64,000 nt of DNA from Trichoderma breve (Eukaryota; Ascomycota; Sordariomycetes; Hypocreales; Hypocreaceae), in the NCBI RefSeq assembly GCF_028502605.1, contig NC_079235.1, positions 620,001 through 684,000 on the forward strand. The letters are read 5' to 3'. Below the pieces are notes generated by a model. It ran no database searches. It saw only the letters and a list, made by a program, of their open reading frames with translations, and was not told the origin of the DNA. Below are positions 18,772-31,992 of this stretch, piece after piece. A program made the translations under genes and the position numbers. The number at the start of each line of letters is the position of its first letter. Positions within the stretch are counted from its first letter, which is position 1.

Positions 18772-20737
18772 TCTTGAAACAATTCCTCAATATGGAACAA
18801 CGCAATGACCTACGATACTGATACACATAGCAGAACTCTATGCAAGATGAGCGAAGACAGCTCTTCAAGGGACAACCCTGAGTCTGCTTAGCAGTCACAT
18901 ATCACAAACAGCAGCAGCCACGTTTACCGAGCTTTGGCGATCTAATCCATATCTGCCATGGATGATCTGCCACCTTTTCGATGGCCAAGCAGAACCAGCT
19001 GGGCTCATTTGGGATCGAGTTCCTATTCTGGGTTAAACCTGATCATTTGCGGATACGAGAGCCACATCCCGGTCAGATGCCTGGGCGCGCTAAAGACACA
19101 ATGCCGTCGAAAGGTCTGACATGATTCACTTCATACTGTGCGGAGCTGGATGAAATCCTTCCACGGCAAAGCGGCTTGACCTGGGCCGTAGGCGAAGGGC
19201 GGCCAAGCCGGATCACGGAGCGGAGGTTCATGTGGCTCGGTGATGCCCCATATCCAGAAGCCGAAGCGCATTGAACAGACCATCACGGCAGACTCAATTA
19301 AGCAGGTCTGATTTGGATTCTCCCTCGAGAGAAACTCACCGATTCTAATGCTGTAACAGAGTTACCCCATGCCGAGTGGGCCGGGAATGGCGTTTCATGA
19401 CACACAACCTGGTCTATCAAAGGAGCACTTGTGTGTGTACTAGTAAGACGGGACGAGACGGGACGAGATTTGCAGCCGGGGCAAAAATCAGACGCCAGGC
19501 TCCACCATCTCATCAAATAGCCAGCTAGACTTACTTGTAAAGCGAAGCCGAATCTTTATTAATATCTTATCGAGGAGCCTAATGCATGTGCAGACCAGTA
19601 TGGTATGCAATAGGTATGATATTATTGCCAGGATTGAGGAATCCCCCTATTCACAAGGTCTACATGCAGCTGAGAAAACTTTTTTCTTTTCCCGCCTCTC
19701 GGCTGAATAGGAAAAGCCGATACTAATCACATCAAACATAATATTTCCCTGCGTTATCGTAGCAATGTCAATGCGATATTTTGCTTCCCCAGATACGTCA
19801 TATTGTCTTTTCGCCGCTAAGAAGATAACGGGGTCAGAAAACGTCGATCTTCTTCAACTACAGAAGGACAATGCAAACATACAAAGACTGCTGACATGGT
19901 ACCCTCTGCAGAGCTGTAGAGGGATTTGCTCGCTTAAGGCTACTCGTATATTAATATACGGAGTACGGAACATCCTTGGCCCCCATTGGCCCTGGACGGC
20001 GTAATCCGAGTGCCTACTTTCTGTCTTCAATACGACGCTGGAGCGAAGAGGCAAAGAGGATGACCAGCTGATGCCACCCAGGGTCCGTACACCCAAGTCA
20101 TACTATCCCAGAACAGACCGAAAACATCATACCTGGAGCACCACCTCGGCGAGGCCTGCTCCGCGCTCAAATGTCGCATCTTAAGCTGCTGCTCACACAC
20201 GAGCCACAACCGCTGCTACCTTCCACCACGAAAGCAGGCATGTCAAATCGCATCTCCGGGGGGGCCTTGGCGATGTACAGTACGACTTGGTCTTACCAAC
20301 AGACTGAGATATACTGGATTTCCCTCATATTCATAGTGTTGGCTGAAGAGTTTATGTACTGTGTTGCGTCGAAGCAATCTTTGTCTGTGTGGACGGGGGC
20401 GTAATGGTGTGATGTCTTTCGTTCAGCCATATTCATATGGTGGGGAGGAGGGCCGCATATGTAGAGATTCTGATCGATCTTCGTGAATCCACGCTGCGAA
20501 CAGTGACAAGGATGCGAACTGCTGCATGCACTGAGCCAAGAGCGCCATCATCTCTGATCACTCCCAATTTTAGCCTCGTCATCCCACGCGGTCATTTTTT
20601 TCTGTTTTTTATTTTTTAATTCCTCTAATACTAGTCGTAAACCTATCCTCGGCTAGTGCTTCGACTGTGGAAATTCTTCGTTCTTTTCTTTTGTTTCTTG
20701 TATTATTTTCTTGTAGTCGTTTTCGTCACGCTCCATC
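18772..20737. other. Intergenic, nothing recognised
   Basis: 2 kb holding the promoters of the methyltransferase (minus) and of the rhodopsin-like gene (plus). Only short overlapping open frames are present. A pyrimidine-rich tract precedes the start at 20738. Confidence 0.55.
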
Positions 20738-22030
20738 ATGGCCGATGTAGGCGGCGACAAAGGCCCTCTTTGTCTCGCAGTTATCATCGCCACATTGGCT
20801 GTTGGAGGCATCCTCGTCTTCACTCGCGTCCTCACTCGCACAGTCATCAGACCACATTTTGGTTGGGACGATGGCCTCATAGTCATTACTTGGGTATGTA
20901 TCGGAAGCGCTTCTCGGCGCAAAATGTCTCGTTGACGTCAACTGACTTTGTCGTCTTAGTTCATTATTCTAGGCTACAATGTGTGCATGTTCGTCTCGAT
21001 TCAACGAGGTTATGGAAAACGCAGCGAGGCCTTGACGGAAGCGCAAATCACGTCGGCGATTAAAGCAGAAGTCATCGGCCAGTTTTTTGCCATCGCTTCA
21101 TTTCCATCCGGCAAAGCCTCCATCGCATATCTGCTACAGCGTATTTTTCCTGGCAAGAAACTACAATGGTTCTTGTGGTCATTTGTTGCTGCAAATGCCA
21201 TCTGTTTCTACGTTGATTCCGTCTTGATTTTGGTCCAGTGCCAGCCAGTGGCATTCCAGTGGGATCACACTATCCCGGGAGGCAAATGCTGGGATTCAAG
21301 AGTTGTCGTTGACTGGGGATTTCTCACTGGCAGTTCGTCTCGCCTCATGCTCGTTAGGCTATACAAATTCCAAGCTGACATGATATCTAGCTATCGGCGC
21401 CCTTACGGACTTTTGCTTTGCGGTCCTGCCCTGGTTCTACCTCAGGAAGCTTCAAATGGGTCTCAAAGAGAAAATTACCATTGGCGTTGCCCTCAGCATG
21501 GGTTTCTTCGCCACCGTTTGTTCTTCTCTTAAGATCTATTATACTTGGACTCTAGGGTCACACCAAGATTTTACTTGTAATTCCTCCCATGATTGGCGTC
21601 AATGTACTAAATGGAGACTGACTTGTATACAGATGATACCGTCCCTTTGGTCATTTGGTCGTGTGTAGAGCTGGCTTCCATCAACGTGGCTGCCTGCATT
21701 CCTACTCTCGGCCCACTCTATCTGTGGCTCGTTGGTAGTAGTTCGAAAAGCACAAAGGCGGTATCCGACTATGAGTCAAAGCATGGGACTGGCTCTGGGA
21801 AATTTGGACGATTGGCGAATCGGAACAGTAGAGGTATTGAGCTCGAATCCCTCGATGACCGAGCTTTCAACATCTACCAATCCAAATCCTACAGGGTCAG
21901 TTTTGAAGACCGCGATGACAAGCCGATAAAGGTGACAGGGACGGCTCAGACGACGGAAACGACACAGACGATACAGACAGAAGCCGATGTTGGGGCTACT
22001 ATCACGGTCCAGCGCGCTTACGCTTATTAA
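20738..22030 (+). CDS. Fungal rhodopsin-like seven-helix membrane protein
   Basis: Exons 20738-20893, 20960-21332, 21391-21576 and 21633-22030 give 370 residues. The introns are 66, 58 and 56 nt. The sequence follows the fungal 'rhodopsin domain' family of PTH11-like integral membrane proteins: a charged loop HFGWDD after helix 1, VQCQPVAFQWD in the large loop, then GTIGALTDFCFAVLPWF, and SC-ELASINVAACIPTLGPL at the last helix. The C-terminal 110 residues are hydrophilic, rich in Ser and Thr, and presumably cytosolic. These proteins are thought to sense surface or chemical cues, but few have defined ligands. No retinal-binding lysine pattern is evident. The second intron has a non-optimal donor (GTTCGT); a GC donor 5 nt upstream would also keep the frame, changing one or two residues. 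Confidence 0.85.
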
Positions 22031-24123
22031 AGCTCAATGTTTTTTTTTCTCTTTCTTATAATGAATACAATGTTTGGTTAGTTTAAGGCGTTTTAAGACG
22101 CTCGCAAAAGAGCTTGGGATGGAAGGTTGCATGCCAGTGATAGCATGGATACGCGGTTTGCGGATGATAGTCATGCTGCACATGGGTATTTTGTATCCAC
22201 TATTGTTATGCGAGTCAGCTTGATGGATCATGAGTACATACATAACATGTAGAGATAGGTTCAAGGAGTATGGTGGCAGTCTGGATGAGATTAGCGAAAT
22301 GAGATATACCCAAATTTGCAAAAACCATAACTGCATGTAGAAATTAAATGAAAAGGTCAAGCGCAGTCAGTCTCAAGCAGATGAAACATCTCTGTATGAT
22401 TCAAGTTTCTCAACAGCATTCTTGACCTAAGGACCTACTATAGAGCAGTCTAGTTTCCAGAACGTTCGCGTATCAACAAAAGTAGCATAGTAAACACACT
22501 ATCTGTATTGGAGTTGCTGCACTTTTACAGAACTTCACCGTGCAGATCTAGTTGTACACTCTACCCCATATGGATATATGATGCGCACAAAAAAATCTCA
22601 CCGCGTTGATGATTCGCAGCTTGTAGCAGACTGTGCCTGGTGAAGACACTTGAAGACGTGGTTAGGTAAGTAAGAAGATAATTCTCCGTAAACTCTAAGC
22701 TTGTTTCAACTGTACCATGACGAGAACGTGTAGGGATCCTATTTAGTCGTTGCAGATGGCTGGCTTGACTTCTGTTTATGGTAAGAAACCAAGTGACCCT
22801 GTCGATGAAAAGAGTAAGACAAGCCCTATGAGGTTAAGAAACCCGAAGCACTGCAGCGCTTTCATTCAATGTAGCATCGCACAGCCTCCTGTAACCTAAC
22901 GCACAAGGACCTTCGTACTTGGTGCACAGACAGTGAGAATGGTTCCATAAACTCGAACAACTGAAAGGTATCATCATCATCTTTACATTCCCCAAGAGGA
23001 ATCGCGACCTCAGCATTGATACTCTAGAAATTCATGCTGTTAGCCTGTAACAAATGTTGAAGATAGTCCCACCTTTGTTGCTACAGACATAATCGTGTTT
23101 TATTTCCATCAGACCTTCCTTTTCTGCTATCATGCTACGATTACTCTTCTCTTCGGAGATATACCAGTACTTTGACAATGTCACCTTCCAATAGGCGATT
23201 TGCCACGCCGATCATTCATTTAATTGCTGACGGTCAAGGCGCAGTTTCCGAAGAACAAGTTTTTACGGGCTAATTGGAAGGTCATGGAACTTATGGGTCG
23301 CAGAGCCGAGGTTGCAGGAGTTTGTCTCCTAATGTAGACAGCTGAGATAGTGTATTTATGCTACGATATAGTCTATTGATAGTTCTATAGCCGTATCGAA
23401 GGTTCTGCAAGACGTATCATTGCATTTTAGGGCCCGATAGGGAGTAGGTACTCAGCGTCCCGGGGACCGCTTGAAGTTCAAGCATCGAAATAGGATGGGA
23501 AAGAAAGTCTTTTATCTACTGTTGAGTTGTCACGTGGATCTGTGTGACCACTCCTTGGTCAAGCTCACTTTCTGTTTGCTGCTGTTTGCATCTAGCCTCC
23601 TACATAGATCAGCATAGCAGAACACAGAGAGTTTTGCATCTTTCGGCTTGCCATTTACTGCCCAAATAGGGGTACTTGCCTACTTAGACAGCATACAACC
23701 GGTTTCTACAGATCCGTAACTATTACTACTTCCTGCTGCTATTACTCCATACGGCTTTAAGTGTGAGATAAGGGATGCTGGATAGTATGCTTGGAGTTAT
23801 GAATAGCCACTCCCATGTTTTAGTTCGGATGCCGCTAAACTGCCCAACCGCTACTATGGCACGGACTCTAAGGAAAGTAACTTCACGAAGGCAAAAAGGC
23901 TTCACTAGTGATTTAAGTGATTTAATTTTCACAAGAATATCACTAACAGAACGAAATTTTGTCTAAACAAATGAATGACTCTAGTTCCTGTATATTGTGC
24001 GGCTTGTTCGATTCTGTTTCAATATCTGTACCAGAAATGATGTATTGTCTTTTTGCAAATACATTTGCAAAATTTGCAAAGATAAGTTTACATGAACTTT
24101 TCTCCTCGTTTAAAGTAGCTCAA
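22031..24123. other. Intergenic, nothing recognised
   Basis: 2.1 kb between the rhodopsin-like gene and the 3' end of the GFA-family gene. AT-rich with only short open frames. I see no repeat or RNA gene that I can support. Confidence 0.55.
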
Positions 24124-24604
24124 CTAATGCTTCGGAAGCCAAGTGCCTTGCTCTTGGTTTGCGTCTTCAATCGCTTTCATCCAACTCGGGCGATTTTTCA
24201 CAAAAAGCTCAACATCCGCTTTGCCTTTCTCTATAGTTTCCAATCCGTCAACTCCGCCAATCATCACTGCAGCCACTGTGTCGTTGAAGCTTGACCTGCG
24301 GTACAGAGTCGATCCACAGTCTCCGCAAAAGTAGCTCGTCATAACATTGCCAGTAGCGACTTCTTTGGCATAGGTTTTGAGCGTCCCCTGAATAACTTTA
24401 AACCCATCGAGAGGCAGAAGGATGTTGTTGGTGTTTGTAGAGCCGGAGAATTTGCGGCAGTCAATACAATGGCATCGCATCTAGAAAAGACTTAGCTCAG
24501 CATAATACAGGTACAGGAAGTCAAAAACCAGGACATACTCTCACAATTATGTCGCCTTCAAAAGAGACGCGATTCGTACCGCAAAGACAGGTGGACTCGA
24601 ACAT
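24124..24604 (-). CDS. GFA-family (Mss4-like fold) zinc protein
   Basis: Exons 24539-24604 and 24124-24480 (58-nt intron, GTATGT donor) give 140 residues. The zinc-binding pattern of the glutathione-dependent formaldehyde-activating (GFA) family is complete: CLCG near the N-terminus, CHCIDC right after the junction, and FCGDCG in the middle. The splice brings the first pair next to the CHC-x2-C motif, which supports the model. The founding member forms S-hydroxymethylglutathione, but most fungal members have no proven reaction, so enzymatic activity is not assigned here. In-frame codons extend further upstream (to an ATG at 24706), but the ATG at 24604 gives the usual family N-terminus. It lies head-to-head with the Zn2Cys6 regulator, about 0.7 kb apart. 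Confidence 0.85.
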
Positions 24605-25290
24605 GATAAAGAGATTTAGCAGCTCAGAAGATAAAATTTGTCCCGTAAACTCTAATTCAGTCTGGCGCATGTATCTGGAAAGCTTGAGAGGTGAAGAATG
24701 GTTCAATTCTTGAGGAGATTCTGACAGTATTTATAACTCAACTCATTCCTTCTTATCACGCAGATGGCTAGTATTTCCTCAAAGTTCCGAGCATTAATCC
24801 AGCACATGACGTAAATCACCGGAGATATGATAATTATATCAGGGATCGTGAAAGCATTACTTTTGGTGTTTAGAATTAGTGATCCCTGTGCGCTTGATGC
24901 CACTACTTGTCATAATAAACTGCTATTGATGGTTTTACTGTGTAAGCAGTGCAGAATTGTGGTAGAGTATTATTAGAGAAGGTCTTCTTGGCTTTACCTT
25001 CTAGATACTTAGTGTACTCAAGGGCCGGATATAAGCAAATCGTCCCACAGGAATAAGCAGACAACTGCCAGTGTCAGCTGATATTTGCTAATGGGGCCCC
25101 CTCCATAAGTCCGGTACCTTTTGCAGGGTTCGGATATAAAGCCCACGAACCACCCATGGCCCCTATTGTCGGACATAAGTTTTCAACACTTCCCTTTTTA
25201 TGTTGTCCAAGTACGACTACTAATCGGAAAGCTATTTTCCACAGCCACATCTATACAGTGAAATAATAGCTCAAACTGGCATGGTGGACA
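24605..25290. promoter_or_regulatory. Divergent promoter with repeated CGG motifs
   Basis: Lies between the GFA-family gene and the Zn2Cys6 regulator. Three near-identical 10-mers occur in the same orientation: CGGATATAAG (25026-25035), CGGATATAAA (25131-25140) and CGGACATAAG (25170-25179). There is also a CCGGTACC at 25111. Zn2Cys6 proteins bind CGG half-sites, so autoregulation is possible; this is inference. An ATG 10 nt before the regulator's start lies in another frame and could lower its translation. Confidence 0.45.
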
Positions 25291-27379
25291 ATGCAGTCTA
25301 TCTCCGGAGGCCGGCAACGCAATGGCGAGAAGAAGCGTCGAAATCGAGCAGCATTGAGCTGTGTTCCTTGCCGGGAGCGCAAGTCAAAGTGCGATAGGCA
25401 GATACCATGTTCCGGCTGCAAAAATCGAAAAATGGTGCATTTGTGCTATTACTTTGCGAAGCAGCGGAAACACGCCCGCGATGCTATCACAGCAGCGTCA
25501 TCTGACAGCCCAGGAGCATCGGCTTCGTCCACGTCCTTCCCGGATAATACCGGCCAATGGAGAAATTCACAAAATGGCTCTAATTATAATTCCCTTGGCA
25601 CGTTATATCAGCATGAGAATGGGGATATTACATACAGAGTTCGGCAATCCCATTGGTCATCTGCCTTGCCAAGTTTGTCAGAAACACTCAGCACCCCAAC
25701 GCTATCGACTACATCGCCACATCTCGCTCCCTTACAACTTGACAAGTCTGATTCAACGAATCGGAATGCGGGTAATACAGAAGCCTGTTCTCATCTCCTC
25801 TTATCTTTACCCGCCAAACAGCATTGCAAATATTTAGTGTCGCGCTTTTTTGCCGTCTTTTCTCCGCTGATCCATGTGCTTCACGATCCCACTTTCCATC
25901 GCGAGTACGAAACCTTTTTACAAGATCCTAAATCCGTCCCGCTTTCATGGCTAGCTTTATTATTCACTATACTGTCACTTGCAACTATGACGCTGGATGA
26001 TGATGATTGGGTATTGGACGATCTGGGCAGAGAAGCCGACGGTCCGAGCAACGTCAAGGCCATTGCCACCCGGTTTAGGAAGGCTGCTATGAGCTGCCTT
26101 GAAGCAGACGATTACATGTCCCGCCATAGGCTCTCTACTCTACAGTGTTTGGTTCTGATGATATATGCCATCAATCACTCTCAAGGTAGTGGTTCAAGTT
26201 GGCCTCTGTTAGGTACGCAGCAGGGTCATTCAGCATGTCAGCTCTCCGTCGTTGGTTCATACTAACACACAGTCAAAAGGGCTCACTGTACATGTTGCTA
26301 TATCCTTGGGCTGCCATGTCGATGGTGAACGTCTAGGGATGAATTATATAGAAATTGAGCAGCGAAGACGGTGCTGGGCCGGCCTGAAGGTGCTCTATAT
26401 GATACAGGCTTTATCTTTCGGCAATGTCGGTCTATTCGCCTTACCAAAGTTCCAAGTCAAGCTACCGATGGATGTGGACGATGAGGATATACGTCCAGAT
26501 TCGCTACCAACTCAGGTAGATGGACCAACTCAGATGACCTACATGCTTCTCAAAGTCAAGCTATACAGCCTCGTGGACCAGATAGCTGACCAAATCCTCG
26601 GCGTGGAGGCTCCTTCACATGCAAACATTGCTGCTCTTGACGCGGCCATTGAGCGCGAGCAAGAACACTGGGATGAAATATATCGCAGCCACCTTCGAAG
26701 CGACAAAATCCAGGGATTTCAGCGAGTTCACTGGAACATTTTGCACAGCCATGCACATCAGATTTACCTGCTCATCCACCGACCTCTCTTCGGCGAACCG
26801 GCCAAGAGCGGCTTTCTACAGCGATCTAGGGCTAGATGTATAACATCTGCGACTGCTCTGTTGGATATCCATGCACTTTTGTCTGATGAACAGCGCTTTC
26901 GACAATTCCGATGGTACGGATTCGGCTTGGGGAGTTTCCATGCATTCCATGGTGCAGTGACCTTGGCGGCTGCTATCCTTCAGGACAGAGATGGTGAATC
27001 AACCTACGAGATGCAATCAGTTTTAAACGAAACCACCAACAGATTCCAATCTCTTTCGGCAAGAAGTCCAATCTGCGCCAAAGCATACACAATTCTCAAG
27101 TATCTTCAGTAAGCATCCTTACCGACAAGTTGAAGAATCGGAGCTCAATCTTTCGTTTAGATCTCTAATATCGGACCATGTTCGGCTCCCACTTTCTGGT
27201 GAGAGTGAACCATCGACTCCTCTTTCGACAATGCTGGCGGCACAGCTGCAGGCAGCCAGATGGCTTAGTCCAGCGACAGTGGATTGGGTAAGGTTACCTA
27301 ACAAACGGCTTTTTTTCGTTGCTAACATGATGCATTATAGGAGAAATGGAATAAATTCGTAGAAACCACAGAATTTTAA
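25291..27379 (+). CDS. Zn2Cys6 transcription factor with fungal-specific TF domain
   Basis: Exons 25291-26212, 26280-27108, 27161-27287 and 27341-27379 give 638 residues. The binuclear zinc cluster is complete: C24-x2-C27-x6-C34-x5-C40-x2-C43-x8-C52, with a basic run just before it. The fungal-specific transcription factor domain starts after about residue 180 and includes the junction segment WPLLGLTVHVAISLG, which is restored by splicing at 26212/26280, and RRRCWAGL. The last two exons are short and add a C-terminal helix ending KFVETTEF. It acts in the nucleus as a pathway regulator. The target is unknown: it lies 10 kb from the polyketide synthase and could control that cluster or its own neighbours. 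Intron 1 contains a TACTAAC branch site but uses an AAAG acceptor a few bases after a CAG. Confidence 0.88.
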
Positions 27380-30300
27380 TTCGATTAGAGGTAAACGGGT
27401 CGTTAGGCAGCAGTCAGTATTTATGAGGTTCAAGCGTAGAGTGGACACACAACAATGCACACCTGGCACATAGAGCTTGTTAGCTCTTACTAGAAGAATA
27501 TACAAACGGACAATGTGTGAAAAGGACGTGATTTCGGTTAATCGCAGTGAAGCGACGACGATCTGCCAAGAGATGATGATCAAAGTTGCAACAACCCCAC
27601 ACTTCTTAAAAAGTGTACCCGGGATCGATGGTATGGGTCTGCGAAACAAGCTTTTTGCGCCCTGCCAAGACGTGACATGATAGGATACGGATCGACATTC
27701 TTTTTCTTTAGCATCTCCTCCTATCACTTAGCAATGCTTTCTAGCGGCCGCTACTATCGCCACCATTTTCTACTCAGTTGGATGCTGGTGCTATATTCTC
27801 ATTGAGTATGGGTTTAGATGGAGCAAGACAACATGCATGTGAATCACAGCAGTCCTACCCAAAAGAGACGTTGGTGATATTTCATTGGATGTTGATACGA
27901 AAGGGCAAGAATGCCCGCAATACATGAGGTATCGCCTGGTCCTGTTTGGTAACTCGTATTTCTTGGTGTGATTATTGAGTAGTGGATCTGCAGAAGAGTG
28001 GGAAATGGCAGCATCGTCGCATGCACAAGCTGTCACTTAGGTTAGCTACCCGGCATAGCCTCGATGCTATACGAGGTCCTTTTGGTATTCCATATCGCGT
28101 CTAGTTGGCACGGCAGGATACGATATTCGTGTAGCAGTAGGCTGCATTTACCAAGCGGTCTAGACTTGGACATTGGGTCGGGCGATATATGAGATTTTTC
28201 CTTTGTCAGACTTCAAATATACTCCATGGAGTGATACAAATTTCGACGCTTCGGGCGGCAATGATTAACCATGATCACGATTGGCAACCTCAGGTATAGA
28301 TGCCACACTAGAGGGGTGAAGAAAAAGAAAAGAGGGAGAAAGCTCTTTATAGCAACATGTTTGTTCTTCTGATACCCTGATCTCACAACAATGCCAAGTG
28401 CCCAATCGAAACGCCCTCTCCATTCGTGCTTCCTATACTGAACATTGCCGCCCCCTCATATTCACGGCAAATTATTGTAACACGAAGCTAACTAATATGG
28501 CGCAAATACAGGGATGGGGGCCTCGGTGTTGGTAAGTGGAGAGCAGGAGGAGTTGGAGGGCATGAATTATGTAGGAATGTTTACACCGAAAGACTGCGAT
28601 GCAAGGGGGTGCTGGTCCTCAATGTCTGTCATAATCCTTGATTTGGGTGATATTACCAAGAAACATTTGTTGAGATAACACTCGCTTCCCTGAGCCCACT
28701 TCCGATGGCTCCTTTCTTTGTTCTTGGACCTAGGGAATACGCGACATGTCCACGTCGAGCAGATGTTGTGCATTTGCTGGTTGTGGCTAAGAACATGATT
28801 TGAGATTCTTTATTATTCGTAGCAAAGTTCAGATGCAATTGGTATAGGGAATTACTAGCCCGCAGCCCAAGCTGCTGTTCAATATGTCTGTAAGTAGGAG
28901 TAATACTAGAACTAGAGGAAATTCACAGTTGCAGTAGCTACCAGAAATATATAGCATAATAGAGTATTTATAGTCGTAAAAGTAATGGCAGTAGCCCAGT
29001 GTCTATTACCTACCGGGTGGTATATAAGTAATTACATCTTTGGTAAAGAGCTTCTATTTGCATCTTGTTCCGAGGATTGAACCTCGCGCAATCGCTAATG
29101 ACCTGTGGTGCGGAAGAGCCACTCTCTTATATACCTACTATGTGTACTTTTACACAAGCCAGATATGTATCAATTAATGACACTTCAAAATGGGCCTGTC
29201 AACTACTAGTTGCCTTTGTTCCTTCAAGGACCCCAGCGGAAGCCCGCGTGATTCTCGTTGTCACCCTGTTCAAAGACCAATGCAGGGCCCAGAAGGGAAA
29301 TGAGCGGTGATGGTGTTGGTTGAGGCACACTTGGAAGTTGTACTGCCTCTTTGGGATGCTGACTCATCCGTGGAGAACGAAGTGTCTGATAGCAAGTACC
29401 TCTGTTGGTTGAGGAGACATTGAAACGCACATGTCTTGATCTCACTCCCTTACTGGGAGACTAAGATGGAAGAGATGCCACCCAGGCGACGGATGTACAG
29501 GGAGGTATCTGAGTGTAGAGACTGGGTGCCTGATGCGTAACTTAAGTACGGGTACTGTACCTGTAAACACGCAGCAATTACTAATGCGGAGCTTAATTGT
29601 CTGTCATCCATCCATTCGGGTAATAGTGAGGGAATGGCGTTCAAATATCACGAAGCGATTGGGGAATCTAACATATGCCACCCGTACTTTAGAACTTGGT
29701 AGAGAGTATTGGCATTCTTTCTGTTGGATCCGCCATTTAGTGCTATTAACTTTTGTGGTATGGGATGCTGTAGAATTGGTAGATGTAGCCACTCCCTTGA
29801 TACAACTGCATCTGACACTCGCTCTCTTTTGGCACCCACGCCATGGCAATCGAGGGGTCAAATCCCAATGGAAATCTAAAGAGCTAGTGTCCCAATTTCG
29901 GCACTCTGATGCAGGCATTCGCCAATACGAGGCTGCGACCTTGTGGATACTGGAAAAGGTTACATGTAAGGTAATTGATGTCGCATTGGTGGGATACAAG
30001 GGATTCAAGGTCGGTCGGGTGCATGTTCCTCGAAGCTTATCATATGTCCGGACATGTACCCTGCTGGCTGATTATAATCATCATTGATCTTCCTCTTATA
30101 CTTCTAATACTTGATGCAGTTACGGGCCAATTCAGTTGTTGGATTGGACATACCTGCTCGTACACTCGACCCCTTTTTTTCTTTGTCCATCGTTGCCCTT
30201 TGATCCCCAGATATTTTGTCCGGTCCGGATCCCCCCCTCTCACCTCTCAGCCTCCAATCCCCAATCTCCAGAGGGTGTGGGCGGGTCGCGTCGAAATTGT

Positions 30301-30507
30301 TCGGTCGGACGCTAAAACCGTGGGTAACCAGCATTCAATTTGCTGGCGCTATTCAATCGCCTCCCTACTAGCGCCTGTCGCGCGCAACTTGCAACGCTTC
30401 AACCCTCGCACAACAGCCTGATCGTCTTGATCCAGGGCTTTTCTTGCCTCTTCTCTTCCTCCCTAATCGCTGGGACCGGCAGATTGAGGCCCCCCAAAAC
30501 CTGAACG
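27380..30507. other. Long intergenic region, no gene recognised
   Basis: 3.1 kb with overlapping open frames up to 184 codons on both strands (around 29.5-30.1 kb), none with a domain or consistent exon structure. A 5+7+5-nt stem-loop resembling a tRNA T-arm on the minus strand near 29070-29090 lacks the rest of a tRNA. The last 350 bp are pyrimidine-rich and probably form the 5' leader of the next gene. Confidence 0.5.
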
Positions 30508-31992
30508 ATGCTGCTAAGCTTCAACAACAAGCACATTGTGCACTCGCTGCTCGCCGCATCGCTCGTCTTTGTGTCGCTGCTGATCTACGTCTGGAACGTC
30601 CACCTGGTCCCTGGCGATGCCTTCCGCAACCACAGAGACCATGACCGGGACGACATGTGCCCTAGGGGGTCGCGGCGGCATGGAAACTCGACATACTGCG
30701 TGCCCAAGGAAATTGGCGGCATCAAGTGGAAGCGACCGGCCGATGCCAGCAAGATCATGGGCCTGATTTTCTACGGCCGCCGGTCGACCGTGTCCATTCT
30801 CGATTGCTATCTCAAAGTAAGGCGGTCAATGCGGCGTGTGTGTGTCTGTTAGGCGGTGCGTGCTAATCGGCGGAAACTACAGCGCAACTTGGTCAAGAAC
30901 GGAGGCATCCTCGACGGCGTCATCTTCCTCCAGCGAACAACCGACGAAGACGATCTCAAGTTCCTCGACAAACTTCTCGAAAGCGAGCCCGACTACATAA
31001 AATGGGTAATTGACATGACCGAGGGCGGCTTTGCCTCATCATACGACCGGATACAAGATGACGTTATGTATATCAAGATGGACGACGATATTGTATGAAC
31101 TCAATCCAAAAAATGCACTGTGTGTTGGGACTTGCTGAGCTGACATGTGTTGCCAGGTCTATATCGAAGATTCCGCCATCCCCTCCATCGTCACGACCCG
31201 AGCTGAGCATCCCGAATTCTTTGTCGTTTCCTCCAACGTCATCAACCAGCCTCTCATCAGCTGGATACACTGGAATCTCGGCGCCGTCAAGGCCTACCTA
31301 CCCGAATTGAACAAGGCGTATCCTGCTCCCCAGCCCGGCAGCAAACTGAATTGGCGCCCTTCACTGCTCCCTTCCTGGCAAGGGGCCGACGACTTCCAAG
31401 TCAGCGAGTGGAACCCCCCGGACCACCAGAAGCACCGGTGGCTCCCCGTCAAAGGCCACAGCGACCACATTCTCGACCGCACCCCCATCGTGGAGACCGA
31501 GTACGACCCGTTTGGTCCTGGTTGGAAGAAGTGGCAGGTCGCTGCCCAAGAGCACTACAGCTTGTTTGAGAATATCGAGAACAATAATCTGCGCCAATAC
31601 CGCTTCGGAACATGGGACTTTCAACTAAAGCGCATGGGTATTCAGTTTATCTGCATGATGGGCAAGGACATTAATCTGGCCAAGCCCATTGCAGCCGACG
31701 ACGAGCATCACTTTGCCGTCACTATGCCCGAGCAGACTGGTAGACGTATGTCTCCCCCCCTCCCCCCCGTAAACTAATGAAGTTGTATTCACAATGACTG
31801 ACATTTTCGTCTACAGATGCTGTTGCTGATGGTGGTGGCGTTGTGGCACATTTCAGCTTCGGTGCCCAAGCCGGCGACGAACGAATTGAGCAAACCGACG
31901 TTCTTGACCGCTACCGGATCTATGCTGAAGAGAACATCTGCAAGGGACCCTTACTTTGGGATCCCATCTTAGATAATCACAACGACCCTTGA
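30508..31992 (+). CDS. Putative type II membrane glycosyltransferase
   Basis: Exons 30508-30816, 30883-31092, 31157-31745 and 31817-31992 give 427 residues. A single hydrophobic segment at about residues 9-31 with a short basic N-terminus predicts a Golgi-type signal anchor. The luminal part contains YIKMDDDIVYIED across the second intron, a DxD-like motif preceded by a hydrophobic strand, as in metal-dependent glycosyltransferases. The second exon has GVIFLQRTTDEDDLKFLD, resembling the nucleotide-binding half of such folds. The family is conserved in filamentous fungi as far as I recall but is usually left unnamed; I cannot give donor or acceptor. All four junctions keep the frame and have standard GT-AG ends. 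Confidence 0.72.

Noticed and set aside
20894..20959. Two separate short genes in place of the rhodopsin-like gene
   Set aside because: The interval has standard splice ends, and joining the flanking frames rebuilds the expected helix pattern.
29064..29100. tRNA-like T-arm on the minus strand (CGAGG, TTCAATC loop, CTCGG)
   Set aside because: No matching acceptor stem or D-arm lies at the right distance upstream, so it is not a complete tRNA gene; it is probably chance or a fragment.
29533..30087. 184-codon open frame on the plus strand
   Set aside because: Overlaps a 134-codon frame on the other strand, has no domain or low-complexity pattern of a real protein, and lies in a long gene-free stretch.
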